From Nocardia ninae NBRC 108245 (GTDB lineage Bacteria; Actinomycetota; Actinomycetes; Mycobacteriales; Mycobacteriaceae), in assembly GCF_007990755.1 (NCBI RefSeq), contig NZ_BJXA01000028.1, forward strand, positions 37,587-101,586: a DNA stretch of 64,000 nucleotides. Direction: 5' to 3'. Below the pieces are notes generated by a model. The model was not told the origin of the DNA. It ran no database searches and worked only from the letters and a program-made list of their open reading frames with translations. Each line of letters starts with the position of its first letter. Position 1 is the first letter of the stretch. Positions 37,716 through 47,407 of this stretch are shown here, in pieces. Both the position numbers and the translations under genes were made by a program.

Positions 37716-40700
37716 GGCTGGCACTTCCCTTCATGACGGCAGGTGCGGTGATTTCATCGGTGGCTCTAGCCGCGGCGATGGCGGCGAAGACCTCCGTCAG
37801 CGTCCGTTCGGCGGGATCGACCAGCGCGGACAGCGCCGCGGTCAGGCTGTGACCGAGGCGGATGACGGCGTCCTCGGTGAACCATGCGGTGTCGTACATC
37901 AGCTGCACCCACGGCTTTTCGCCGTCTTCAACGATGACGGTGAGCCGGTAATTGTTCGAGTCGTCCGCGCGCAGGCTGTCGGGCGAGCGGCCGTGCAACG
38001 CGGTACGGACCTGCTCGTCCACCGGATAGTTCTCGAAGACGAGCACACTGGAGAACAAGGGCCTGCCCCGACGGACGGCACTCCACCGCATGACGTCCAC
38101 AAGGGCGGTGTGTTCGGACGGCATGCCCGAGCGGTTCTGCTGCAACTCGCGAAGCCAGTCCCCGATTCGCCGGTCCGCGCCGGTGCGGACCCGCACCGGC
38201 AGCGTGTTGATCAGATTGCCGATCATCTGCTCGATGCCGGTCAGCCCGGATCTGCCCGCGCTCGTCGCACCGAATACGACGTCGGTTCGGCCGGTGTAGC
38301 TGCTCAGCACCGCGCCCCACGCCCCCTGGCAGACCGTGCTCCGGGTGACGCGGGCCTGGCGGACGAACCGGGTGAGCGCGGGGCCGAAGTCGTCGGGCAG
38401 GTCGACCCGGACCAGCACATGTCGCGGATCGGCGCCGGTCTTCTCCGCCCCCGGCAGCGGGGTCGGTTCGGTGCAGCCCGCGAGATATCCGGTCCAGAAC
38501 GATTCGTCTTGTCCGGCAGGCCGATCGGCGAGCGCGGCGACGAAGTCACGGAAGGGACGCCGCGCGGGCAGCTCGGCGGGCTGCTGCTCGCGGATGCTGC
38601 GATAGAGGGCGAGCACATCGCCGATCAGCAGGCCGCTGCTCCAGCCGTCGAGCAACAGGTGATGGGATTCCAGCAGGATCCGCCAGTCCTCGGCGCCGGT
38701 CCTGATCAGTGTGATCCGCAGTAGCGGACCGGTTTCGAGGTCGAAGCCGCGATTCCGTGCCGCCGCGAGCAGCGTGTCGAGCTCGGCGTCGAGCTCGGTC
38801 GCCGAGCGATCGGACCAGTCCAGCCGAGAAATCTCGAGACGCGGCTGTTCCTCCACCACCTGGAGCGGCCGGTCCACGGTCTCCCAGGCGATCCGAGTAC
38901 GCAACACCGGGTGCCTGCGCGCCGCCTCCAGCCAGGCCATGCTGTACGCGTCGGCGTCGAGATCGCCACCCTCCCAAGTCATTCGGGTCGTGTAGAGGCT
39001 CGCTCGTGGCGCCTGCACGGTATGGAAGAGCATGCCTTCCTGGACCGGTGTCAGCGGATAGATATCGGCGATACCGCGACAGGACCCGAAGTGCCGGACC
39101 AGCTCGGCGGTGCTCAGTCCGGAGAGCGGGAAGTCCGCGGCCACCGGGCAGCCTGCCGTGGGCCCCGCTGCCCACTCGGCGATCTGCTCCAGCGCGGTAC
39201 ACATTGCGGCACCGAGCTTTTCGATGTCCGCGCCGGCGATGGCCTGCCGGTCGTAGCAGAGTGCGAAACGCAAAGTCCCTGCCCGCACCTGTGCCACCAC
39301 TTCGAGTAGGTACTTGCGCGGCCGGCTGCCTGCGGCGGCGGCGCGCAGCGGATCGCCCAGCGGCCGCAGTGTCCGCTCGCCCGATGGCCCGTCATCGATG
39401 CGCCCGAGGTAGTTGAGCTGTACCTCGGCATCGGGTAGGTCGGCGAACGGATTTCCGTCGGCGCGCAGGTGGCGCAGCAGGCCGTAACCGATGCCTCGGC
39501 GGGGCACCGCCCGGGTCGTCTCCTTCACCGCCGCGAGACAACCGGGCACATCGTCGACGTCGGGCAGGTCGACGCACACCGGGTACACCGAGGTGAACCA
39601 GCCGACCGTGCGAGTGAGATCGAGGTCGGGGAACAGGTTTTCGCGCCCGTGCCCCTCCACATCGATCAGCTGCCTGGCCGAGCCCGTCCAGCGGCACAAC
39701 GCCACCAGCAGGGCGGTCAGCACCGCGTCTTCGGTGCCCGAGCGATACGCGGCCGGAAACGACGAGAGCAGCGTCCGGGTTGCCTGCGCCGACAACGCGG
39801 TGTCGTACACCGCCATATCGGCGCGGGTTGCCGTCCCGCTCCCGGCATCGTGCGCGCGCGGCAGCCGGTCGACCTGCGTCGGGAGCGCGTCACGCCAGAT
39901 CACGATCTCGTCCGCGAGCGTCTGCGACGAACTGTGCTCGCGCAACCGGTCGGCCCAGGTGCGGTAGGAGGTCGTCTTGGCGGGCAGCGCCTGCGGCGTA
40001 CTCGTGCACAAGGTTTCCAGGTCGGTCAGCAAACCGCGCCAGGACACCGCGTCGACGCACAGATGATGGATCGCGAGCACCAGCACCTGATCGGTGCGCA
40101 CCGCACCGAGCATACGGCCCGCCGCCACGTCGAAGGCGTTGTGCGCCAGGGCAACCGCGGCTTCGATCGGGTCGCCGGTCACCTCGGCTAGCCGCTCGAG
40201 ACGCGGCGCGGGCTGGTGCGCGACGATGGTCTGCTTCCATTCGCCGCCGTCCGTCCGGGTGAATGCCGCACGCAACATGTCGTGCCTGGCGATCAGCCGG
40301 TCCAGCGCCGAATCCAGCACTGCCGGTTGTAGTTCCCGTGGTACCGACAGCACCACGTACTGCGAGACCCAGTCGCGGCCGGGGTCACCGTGTTCGAGAA
40401 ATTCCCGCTGTACCGGGGTCAGCGGCACCGCGCCGGTGATCTCGTCCTGTTCGGCCGCCACCGGCGTGCGTTCGTCCCCGTGCGGTACCGCGACTGCGGC
40501 GAGTTCCGCCAGCGTCTGATAACGAAACAGCAGGTTCGGTGAGATCCGTAGGCCCGCCGCGTCGGCACGGGCGGCCACGTCGATCGCGCGGAGCGAGTCG
40601 CCGCCGAGGGTGAAGAAGTTGTCGTGCACACCGATCTCGTCGATACCGAGCGCCACCCGCCATACGTCCGCGAGCAGGCGCTCGGCCGCGGTCCGTGGCG

Positions 40701-43700
40701 GCACACCCTGTCCGCTGCCCTGATACGCCGGTGGCTCCGGCAGCGCACGCTGGTCGATCTTGCCGTTGACGTTCAACGGGAATCGGTCGAGGACCACGAT
40801 CGCGCTCGGCACCATGTACTCGGGCACCCGCTCGATCATGTGCGCGCGCAACGCGATCGGCTCGGGCTCGCCCGCGCCGGGCTCGGCGACCACATAGCCG
40901 ACGAGTCGCTTCTCGCCACCGGCGTCGGCGCGCGCGACCACCACGGCGGCGGACACCGCCGGGTGGGTCTTCAGCTGCGCCTCGACCTCACCGGGTTCGA
41001 TCCGGAAGCCGCGCACCTTGATCTGGAAGTCGGTCCGGCCGATGAACTCCAGTGCCCCGTCGGACATCCAGCGCACCAGATCGCCCGTGCGATACATCCG
41101 CGTACCCGGCGCGCCGAGCGGATCGGCAACGAACCGCCCCGCCGTGAGGTCGGGCCTGCCGTGGTACCCGCGCGCGAGTTGAACACCGGCGACATACAGC
41201 TCGCCCGCGACACCGGGCGGCACCGGAGTCAGACCACTGTCGAGTACGTAGAGCCGGGTGTTCCAGGTCGGCTTGCCGAGCGGAATACGTTCCGCGCCGG
41301 GCCGCAGCCGGTGAAAGTTGGTCTGCCCCGAGCACTCCGCCGGCCCGTACTGGTTGTGCAGCTCGGCCGCCGGGAACACCTGATGGAATCGTTCGACCAG
41401 GTCCGGGGTGATGGCCTCGCCGCCACAGTGCACCATGCGCAGCGAGGTACACCGGGCGGCCTCCGGCTCAGCCAGGAACGCGCGAAGCATCACCGGCACG
41501 AAATGGACGAGGGTGACCTGCTCTTCGCGCATCAGCCGGGCCAGGCACTTCGGATCGCGCTGTCCACCGGGCGGGGCGACGACGACGGTGGCGCCAGAGG
41601 TCAACGGCCAGAATACTTCCCACATCGACGCGTCGAAGGTGAAGGGGGCCTTCTGCAGCAACCGATCGGCCGGGCCGAGCCGGTACTCGGCCTGATCGCA
41701 GGACAGCAGATTGGCCGCACCGCGGTGCGGGGTCACGATGCACTTGGGGGCGCCGGTCGAGCCCGAGGTGAACACCGCGTGCGCCAAGTTGTCCGGCGTG
41801 ACACCGGTGACCGGCGCGTCGGTGGGGTATCCCGCGAGGCCGGACAGTTCAGGATCCAGTTCGACCAGGGGTACGTCGACGGTGTCTGTCAGGTCGGCAG
41901 CCGCTTCGCTCCGGGTGATCACGGCCAGCGCACCGGTGTCGGCGAGCAGGGTTCGGAGCCGGGACGGTGGCTGCGCCGGATCGAGAATCGTCAGCGCCGC
42001 ACCGGATTTCAGCACACCGACCATCGCGACAACGGCCTCGACCGAACGTTCGGCGCAGATCGCGACGATCACCTCCGGTCCGGCGCCGAGCGCGCGCAGG
42101 CGGTGCGCGAGCGCGTTGCCGTAGCGATCCAGTTGTCCGTAAGTCACCGCACGGCCGTCCGCACGGACCGCGACCCGATCGGGCGCGCGCCGGGCCTGCG
42201 CGGCGAACATCTCGTGCAGACAGGTCTGGTCGACCGCGACCGCCGTATCGTTCCACTCCTCGAGCACCTGCCACCGGTCCCGGTCCCCGAGCAGTGGCAG
42301 ATCGGCGATCCGTACGCCTGGCCCGGCGGCGATGGCCGCCAGCAGGGTGCTGAAGCTGCCGGCGAAGCGTGCGACGGTGGCGTGGTCGTACAGGTCCGCC
42401 GCATATTCGATGCGCACGACCAGTCCGTCCGGCGCCTCCGCGACGGCCATCGCGAGATCGAACTTGTTGGTGCCGGTTCCGGTGGGGAACGGCCGAATAT
42501 CCAACTCGGGCAAGGTGAGTGCGATCTCGGCGCCCGCGCCGGGCACGGCGTCCAAAGAGAGCTCCGCGGTGCCCGCGTTGAGCTTGCTCACCACCTGAAA
42601 ACTGATCTGGTGCAACGGATGCACACTCAACTGGCGCACCGGCTGCAGTTCCTCGACGAGCCAGTCGAACGGCAGTTCCTGATGGTCGAAGGCCGCCAGT
42701 GCCGTGCGGCGCGCGGCGCGCACCGCGTCCAGGAAGGTGGGATTGCCGCTCAGGTCGGTGCGTAGCACGATGCTGTTGACGAAAAAGCCGATGACCGGTT
42801 CCAATTCGACTCGGTCACGCCCGGCGACCGGGGAGCCGAGCACCACGTCGTACTCGCCGCTGTAGCGGGCAACCAGCACCGACAACGCGGCCACCAGCAC
42901 CATGAACAGCGTCGCGTTCTCGTCCACCGCGATGGCGCGCAGTGCGTCGGCGACGTCACCGGGCACGGTGGCCATGTACTCACCGCCGTTGAACGGCGGG
43001 ACCACCGCGCGCGGCCGATCCAGCGGCAGCGTCACGATCTGCGGCGCACCTCGCATCTGCTCGATCCAGTAGTCGAGATCGCCCTGCAGCCGCCGCCGGT
43101 TCTCGGGTGAGCGCTGCCAGCTCGCGAAGTCCGCGTACTGGATCGGCAGCGCGGGCAGATCTGGCGTCCTGCCGTGCCGGATCTCGTCGTAGGCGGTGGC
43201 CAGTTCCTGGTACAGCACCGAAAGCGACCAGCTGTCGGTGATGATGTGGTGCATCGTGAGCAGCAGAACGTGATCGGCGGGTGCCAGCTCCAGCACGGTG
43301 ACCCGCAGCAGTGGCCCCTGCTCGAGGTCGAACGGTTCGGCCGCCTCGGCCTTGGCCAGTCGCTCAGCTTCGGCCTCGCGGTCCGCCGACGTCAACTGGA
43401 TCCGCTCGAGCGGAATTTCACGGGCGGCGCCGATCCGCTGTACCGGAACCCCGTCGTGCACGGCGAAGGTTGTCCGCAGGCTTTCGTGCCGTGCGACCAG
43501 CACACCGAACGCGGCCCGCAACGCGTCGACGTCCAGCGCCCCGGCGAGCCGGTATGCCATCGGCGCGGTGTACACCGACTTACGCGGCAGCAACCGATCC
43601 AATACCCACAACCGTTGCTGGGCAAAGGACATCGGTAGCGGATCGGACCGCGGCGCCCGCTCGATGGTGGCCGATACGGGAGCGGTCATGCCCTCCCGCT

Positions 43701-43749
43701 GCAGCAGCAGTGACAGCAGCCGCTGCCGAGGCGCCGATTGATCCGACAT
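37705..43749 (-). CDS. NRPS: C-A-PCP-E-C
   Basis: 2,014 residues. Condensation 1 (about 38-480, HHIITDS near 167), adenylation (about 500-1000, [11 protein letters not shown] near 659, NQYGPAE), PCP (GGDSL, Ser near 1052), epimerisation (about 1115-1560, [10 protein letters not shown] near 1232, NYLGRID), and a terminal condensation domain (about 1580-2000, HHLLLDGWS near 1697). The specificity code read by hand is DAWHHGQGQK, which matches no standard code I know. The HHIITDS motif of C1 has Ser in place of the usual Gly. The E domain predicts a D-configured residue. The final C domain has no following A or PCP and must join its chain to an amino acid on a carrier in trans, such as the free PCP 41 nt upstream or one of the A-PCP didomains. 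No TE. Confidence 0.95.
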   Translation of the reverse strand: MSDQSAPRQRLLSLLLQREGMTAPVSATIERAPRSDPLPMSFAQQRLWVLDRLLPRKSVYTAPMAYRLAGALDVDALRAAFGVLVARHESLRTTFAVHDGVPVQRIGAAREIPLERIQLTSADREAEAERLAKAEAAEPFDLEQGPLLRVTVLELAPADHVLLLTMHHIITDSWSLSVLYQELATAYDEIRHGRTPDLPALPIQYADFASWQRSPENRRRLQGDLDYWIEQMRGAPQIVTLPLDRPRAVVPPFNGGEYMATVPGDVADALRAIAVDENATLFMVLVAALSVLVARYSGEYDVVLGSPVAGRDRVELEPVIGFFVNSIVLRTDLSGNPTFLDAVRAARRTALAAFDHQELPFDWLVEELQPVRQLSVHPLHQISFQVVSKLNAGTAELSLDAVPGAGAEIALTLPELDIRPFPTGTGTNKFDLAMAVAEAPDGLVVRIEYAADLYDHATVARFAGSFSTLLAAIAAGPGVRIADLPLLGDRDRWQVLEEWNDTAVAVDQTCLHEMFAAQARRAPDRVAVRADGRAVTYGQLDRYGNALAHRLRALGAGPEVIVAICAERSVEAVVAMVGVLKSGAALTILDPAQPPSRLRTLLADTGALAVITRSEAAADLTDTVDVPLVELDPELSGLAGYPTDAPVTGVTPDNLAHAVFTSGSTGAPKCIVTPHRGAANLLSCDQAEYRLGPADRLLQKAPFTFDASMWEVFWPLTSGATVVVAPPGGQRDPKCLARLMREEQVTLVHFVPVMLRAFLAEPEAARCTSLRMVHCGGEAITPDLVERFHQVFPAAELHNQYGPAECSGQTNFHRLRPGAERIPLGKPTWNTRLYVLDSGLTPVPPGVAGELYVAGVQLARGYHGRPDLTAGRFVADPLGAPGTRMYRTGDLVRWMSDGALEFIGRTDFQIKVRGFRIEPGEVEAQLKTHPAVSAAVVVARADAGGEKRLVGYVVAEPGAGEPEPIALRAHMIERVPEYMVPSAIVVLDRFPLNVNGKIDQRALPEPPAYQGSGQGVPPRTAAERLLADVWRVALGIDEIGVHDNFFTLGGDSLRAIDVAARADAAGLRISPNLLFRYQTLAELAAVAVPHGDERTPVAAEQDEITGAVPLTPVQREFLEHGDPGRDWVSQYVVLSVPRELQPAVLDSALDRLIARHDMLRAAFTRTDGGEWKQTIVAHQPAPRLERLAEVTGDPIEAAVALAHNAFDVAAGRMLGAVRTDQVLVLAIHHLCVDAVSWRGLLTDLETLCTSTPQALPAKTTSYRTWADRLREHSSSQTLADEIVIWRDALPTQVDRLPRAHDAGSGTATRADMAVYDTALSAQATRTLLSSFPAAYRSGTEDAVLTALLVALCRWTGSARQLIDVEGHGRENLFPDLDLTRTVGWFTSVYPVCVDLPDVDDVPGCLAAVKETTRAVPRRGIGYGLLRHLRADGNPFADLPDAEVQLNYLGRIDDGPSGERTLRPLGDPLRAAAAGSRPRKYLLEVVAQVRAGTLRFALCYDRQAIAGADIEKLGAAMCTALEQIAEWAAGPTAGCPVAADFPLSGLSTAELVRHFGSCRGIADIYPLTPVQEGMLFHTVQAPRASLYTTRMTWEGGDLDADAYSMAWLEAARRHPVLRTRIAWETVDRPLQVVEEQPRLEISRLDWSDRSATELDAELDTLLAAARNRGFDLETGPLLRITLIRTGAEDWRILLESHHLLLDGWSSGLLIGDVLALYRSIREQQPAELPARRPFRDFVAALADRPAGQDESFWTGYLAGCTEPTPLPGAEKTGADPRHVLVRVDLPDDFGPALTRFVRQARVTRSTVCQGAWGAVLSSYTGRTDVVFGATSAGRSGLTGIEQMIGNLINTLPVRVRTGADRRIGDWLRELQQNRSGMPSEHTALVDVMRWSAVRRGRPLFSSVLVFENYPVDEQVRTALHGRSPDSLRADDSNNYRLTVIVEDGEKPWVQLMYDTAWFTEDAVIRLGHSLTAALSALVDPAERTLTEVFAAIAAARATDEITAPAVMKGSASHAR

Positions 43750-43790
43750 GGGCGTCCTTTCCTGTTCCGTTCAGCCACAGAGGCGCGCGC

Positions 43791-44069
43791 TCATCGGGTC
43801 GCTCCGTTTGTCTTGGCCACCAATTCCGCTACGGTGTCACGGAATTCACCGAACGAGGAGGTGTCGAAGACCTGCAGCATGTCGACCTCGACCCCGAGCT
43901 CGCGACGCAGATAGGACACGATCCTGGTGACCAGCAGCGAATGCCCGCCGAGCTCGAAGAAGTCGTCGTCGTCATGCACCTCCGGCACTTGCAATGCACG
44001 ACACCAGGATTGCGCGATATGCCCGGCGACATCGTGCGGGTCCGCGGTTCCCGCGCCGTCCTCAGACAT
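43791..44069 (-). CDS. stand-alone peptidyl carrier protein
   Basis: 92 residues forming a single carrier domain with DDFFELGGHSLL (phosphopantetheine Ser near residue 46) and a helix-rich C-terminal half. ATG 44069 overlaps the stop of the oxidase gene by 8 nt, and the NRPS starts 41 nt downstream, so all three are one transcript. It has no adenylation domain of its own and must be loaded in trans. Its position between an amine/amino-acid oxidase and the C-terminal-C NRPS suggests it carries an oxidised amino acid or the nucleophile for the last condensation. Confidence 0.93.
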   Translation of the reverse strand: MSEDGAGTADPHDVAGHIAQSWCRALQVPEVHDDDDFFELGGHSLLVTRIVSYLRRELGVEVDMLQVFDTSSFGEFRDTVAELVAKTNGATR

Positions 44070-45219
44070 AGTTCAGCTCCGTTCGTGGACGGCCACAGGA
44101 GAACCGATCGACGTGCAGCGCGGCGACATCGACGAAGGGCGCGCGCTCGCGCACGAGGTCGGCGACGATCTCCCCGACCGCGGGCGCCTGCATGAATCCG
44201 TGACCGGAAAACCCCGTGGCATACAGGAAACGGCCGACCTCGGCGGCTTCACCGATGAGTGCGTTGTGATCCGGTGTCACCTCGTACAGCCCGGCCCAGC
44301 CACTGGTGACGCCGACATCGACCAGCCCAGGCGCGCGGACGGCGAGCGCGTCGGCCAGCTTGGCCAGCCAGGCGTCGGATCGGTGCGTCGAAAAGCCCGG
44401 CGGTTCGGTGGGATCCGAAAGTCCCAGCAGCAGACCACGACCCTCCCTGCGGAAGTAGAACGCCGAGGAGAAATCGAGCGTCATCGGAACCGGGACGGCG
44501 TCATCGATCGGGTCGGTGCAGACGAGCTCGCGGCGATAGGGCACTACGGGAAGGGGCACGCCTGCCATGTCGCCGATCGCCGCCGACCACGCGCCGGCGG
44601 CACAGATGACGATCGACGTGGCGATCGTCCCCCGATTCGTCTCCACCGCACGGACTTCGCCACCCGTGGTGCGGATTCCGACCACATCGCAGTGCGGGAT
44701 CAGGCGCGCGCCAAGGCGGCGCGCGGCCGTCGCGTAACCCAGCACCACCGATTCCGGCGTGCAGTGACCGTCCTCCGGTGAGTAGGCCGCCGCGAGAACA
44801 CCGTCGGTGTCGATGAGCGGCGACAGACGCCGTGCCTCCGCCGGATCGACCATCCGGCTCGGCACGCCGAACTCGTTCTGCACCGTGACGTTCTTCTCGA
44901 AGGCCGCGACGTCCTCGGGCGTGGACAGCAAGAAGAGATAACCCACGGCACGCAAGTCGATTTCCTGGCCGGGGACGGCGGAGAACCGCTGATACGCCGC
45001 CATGGACCTGGTGCTGATCTGAATGTTCAGCGCATCGGAGAATTGGGCGCGCACACCACCCGCAGCCCGGCAGGTCGAGCCGCTGCCGAGGCCGTCGCGC
45101 TCGACGAGCACGATATCCCGGACACCCGCCACGGCCAGGTGGTACGCGATGCTCGTGCCGATCACGCCGCCGCCGACGATCACGACGTGCGCAGAGGGGG
45201 GAACGGCCTGTCGCTTCAC
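44062..45219 (-). CDS. FAD-dependent amine/amino acid oxidase (DAO/sarcosine oxidase family)
   Basis: 385 residues from a GTG at 45219, giving an N-terminus just ahead of the Rossmann motif VVIVGGGVIGTSIA. GSGSTCRAAGGVRAQF and the C-terminal YEVTPDHNALIG and TGFSGHGFMQAP are typical of the D-amino acid/glycine/sarcosine oxidase family (PF01266). Such enzymes oxidise secondary or primary amines to imines. First gene of the minus-strand operon; overlaps the free PCP gene by 8 nt. It may oxidise an amino acid bound to that PCP or a free precursor such as sarcosine or guanidinoacetate (inference). The start is uncertain because the RBS is weak. Confidence 0.88.
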   Translation of the reverse strand: MKRQAVPPSAHVVIVGGGVIGTSIAYHLAVAGVRDIVLVERDGLGSGSTCRAAGGVRAQFSDALNIQISTRSMAAYQRFSAVPGQEIDLRAVGYLFLLSTPEDVAAFEKNVTVQNEFGVPSRMVDPAEARRLSPLIDTDGVLAAAYSPEDGHCTPESVVLGYATAARRLGARLIPHCDVVGIRTTGGEVRAVETNRGTIATSIVICAAGAWSAAIGDMAGVPLPVVPYRRELVCTDPIDDAVPVPMTLDFSSAFYFRREGRGLLLGLSDPTEPPGFSTHRSDAWLAKLADALAVRAPGLVDVGVTSGWAGLYEVTPDHNALIGEAAEVGRFLYATGFSGHGFMQAPAVGEIVADLVRERAPFVDVAALHVDRFSCGRPRTELNYV

Positions 45220-45494
45220 CCGACCATCGTGAGCGAGTACTGTGCCGAGCCGTCGATGCCCGGCCACGGCGCCACCGCCGGTCGCGGTACAGCGCAACGC
45301 TCGTTGCGCGGAACCACCGACGGTCCGGTACGGGAGCCGTCGGCGCGGACGAGACAGGGGTGTGCCGGGTCCGGCGTTATCCGCAGGAACCCCGTGGCGG
45401 GTTCGTCGTCGGAGGACTGAACAGGACAATCAGCGCCGGTTGCCGGACGTCCGGTGCCACGGAGGTGACGTGTCGCCGCTCGAGAATAGGCGTC

Positions 45495-46607
45495 ATGGTC
45501 CAATTCCCGGAGAGTGTCCCGTTCCTCCGCACCCCCGCGCGACTCCCCTACCTCGGAGCGCTCATCGACACCGCGAGGAACGGACTGCTCGGGCTGTACC
45601 GCAGCCTCGCGCCCGCGCATCTCAATCTCCTCGATCTCGCCAGCGTCGGCACCGTTCAGGCGATCTATGTCGCCGCGAAGCTCGGGGTCGCGGACGCGCT
45701 CGCCGAGGGACCCGCGACGGCCGACCACATCGCGGCCACGGTCGGCGCGGACCGGGACGCGACCTTCCGGCTGCTGCGCGCGCTGGCCGGCCGCGGCATT
45801 TTCCGCGAACGGCCCGACGGCCGGTTCCAGCTCACGCCGATGGCCGAGGCGTTGCGGTCAGATACTCCGAACTCGGTCCGCGCGCTCATCCTGCTCGCCT
45901 GTCACCCGTACGAGTGGGAACACTGGGGTTGGCTCCTGCCCGCAGTGACCACCGGCGAACCCATGGTGGAAAAGCTGCGCGGCATGCCCGTGTTCGAGTT
46001 CATCGAGCAGAACCCCGGCTACTCCGAGGTGTTCAATCAGGCCATGACCTCCGCCACGGAGGTCGCGGTTCCGTCGATCCTGGCGGCATACGACTTTTCC
46101 CGCTTCCCGACAGTGGTGGATGTCGGCGGCGGGCACGGTCGCATGCTCGCCGAGATCCTGCGGATCGCGCCGCGCTCCCGCGGTGTCCTGTTCGATCGGG
46201 AGCACGTGACGCCGGGCGCGACGCGCACACTGACGGCCGCCGGTGTGCTGGACCGTTGCACCATCGAGAGTGGTTCCTTCTTCGATCGGGTACCGCAAGG
46301 CGGCGACGCATACCTGCTCAAGCACGTCATTCACGACTGGCCCGAGCACGATGCTCGCAAAATCCTCGATACCGTGCGTGGCGCGATGAGCTCGGCGGCC
46401 GTGCTGATCTCGGTGGAAATGCTCATCCCCGACGGAAACCGGCCGCACCTCAGCAAGTTGATCGACCTCGACCTGCTGCTCGAGTCCGGTGGCCGCCTGC
46501 GCACCGTCCAGCAGTACACCGATCTGCTGACCGACACCGGTTTCCGGGTTCGCCGCATCGTGCCGACCTCCGGACCCGCGTCGGTGATCGAAGCCGTACC
46601 GGCATGA
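45495..46607 (+). CDS. SAM-dependent O-methyltransferase (family 2, PF00891)
   Basis: 370 residues. An N-terminal winged-helix dimerisation region (about 50-120) precedes the SAM domain with VVDVGGGHGRML (about 203-214) and LKHVIHDWPEHDA (about 275-287), whose His-Asp pair is typical of the family. Known relatives methylate hydroxyl groups on polyketides and aromatics. First gene of the plus-strand operon 45.5-54.1 kb, divergent from the oxidase operon. It overlaps the next gene by ATGA. The start MVQFPES follows a weak AATAGG. Confidence 0.9.
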   Translation: MVQFPESVPFLRTPARLPYLGALIDTARNGLLGLYRSLAPAHLNLLDLASVGTVQAIYVAAKLGVADALAEGPATADHIAATVGADRDATFRLLRALAGRGIFRERPDGRFQLTPMAEALRSDTPNSVRALILLACHPYEWEHWGWLLPAVTTGEPMVEKLRGMPVFEFIEQNPGYSEVFNQAMTSATEVAVPSILAAYDFSRFPTVVDVGGGHGRMLAEILRIAPRSRGVLFDREHVTPGATRTLTAAGVLDRCTIESGSFFDRVPQGGDAYLLKHVIHDWPEHDARKILDTVRGAMSSAAVLISVEMLIPDGNRPHLSKLIDLDLLLESGGRLRTVQQYTDLLTDTGFRVRRIVPTSGPASVIEAVPA

Positions 46608-47392
46608 GTCGAGGCCAGATGACCGGACGCGCGCGGCCGACCGACACCGCGGCGGTGCGGCATACCTCGATCCCCGCCGCTTTCAACGGTCCGCGGGCGT
46701 CGGCACACGGCGGCTACGCGTGCGCCACGTTCGCGCGTACGTCCGGTCTGCGGCCTCCGGTGGCGGTGACCCTGATCGCTCCGCCTCCGCTGGAGACCCC
46801 GATCGAGCTGGTCTCGCAGGAACGTCGCTGTTCGGTGTACGCACACGGGGAGTTGATCGCGACGGTCACCGCTGTTTCCCCGTCCCTCGGCGCCGATATC
46901 GCCGGTGTCGACCTCGCGACCGCCGCGGCAGCGGCCCGCAAATTCACCGACCTCGGGCATCCATTTCCTACCTGCTTCGTGTGCGGGCACCAGCGAACCG
47001 ACGGCGCGGGGCTGGCCCTCACGCCCGGTCCGGTGCCGGACCGACCGGACACCGTCGCGTGCCCGTGGACACCCCGCGCCGCATCGGCCGACGGCGACGG
47101 CGTTCCCGGCGAAGGGATTGTTCCCGAGGAACTGATCTGGAGCGTCCTGGATTGTCCCGGTGGCTGGGTCCGGGACCCGGCCGTCGCCCCCGCGGTGCTG
47201 ACCCGCATGTCGACCGAGATCACCGGGGTCGTCCTGGCCGAGCGGCCGCACGTGGTCGTCGGGACGCTGCTCCGCGCGCACGGCCGGTCCCGCACCGTCG
47301 CGACCGCGCTCTACACCGAAACCATGACGCTGGTCGCGAAGGCGACAGCCACGTGGACCGAGCTCGCCATCCCGCCGGCCGCAGGCGATTGA
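46604..47392 (+). CDS. hotdog-like (thioesterase-type) protein of uncertain function
   Basis: 262 residues starting at the ATGA overlap with the methyltransferase. The middle holds GHPFPTCFVCGHQR, a Cys-rich segment seen in actinobacterial proteins resembling duplicated hotdog-fold acyl-thioesterases. N-terminal FNGPRASAHGGYACA fits the first hotdog helix region. I cannot name catalytic residues with confidence. Its place between a methyltransferase and an A-PCP suggests editing or hydrolysis of an acyl thioester, but this is weak inference. Confidence 0.6.
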   Translation: MSRGQMTGRARPTDTAAVRHTSIPAAFNGPRASAHGGYACATFARTSGLRPPVAVTLIAPPPLETPIELVSQERRCSVYAHGELIATVTAVSPSLGADIAGVDLATAAAAARKFTDLGHPFPTCFVCGHQRTDGAGLALTPGPVPDRPDTVACPWTPRAASADGDGVPGEGIVPEELIWSVLDCPGGWVRDPAVAPAVLTRMSTEITGVVLAERPHVVVGTLLRAHGRSRTVATALYTETMTLVAKATATWTELAIPPAAGD

Positions 47393-47407
47393 CCGCAAGG
47401 AGCACAC

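Noticed and set aside
40624-42765. 713-codon open frame antisense to the NRPS A domain
   Set aside because: Shadow of the NRPS frame; no domain similarity.
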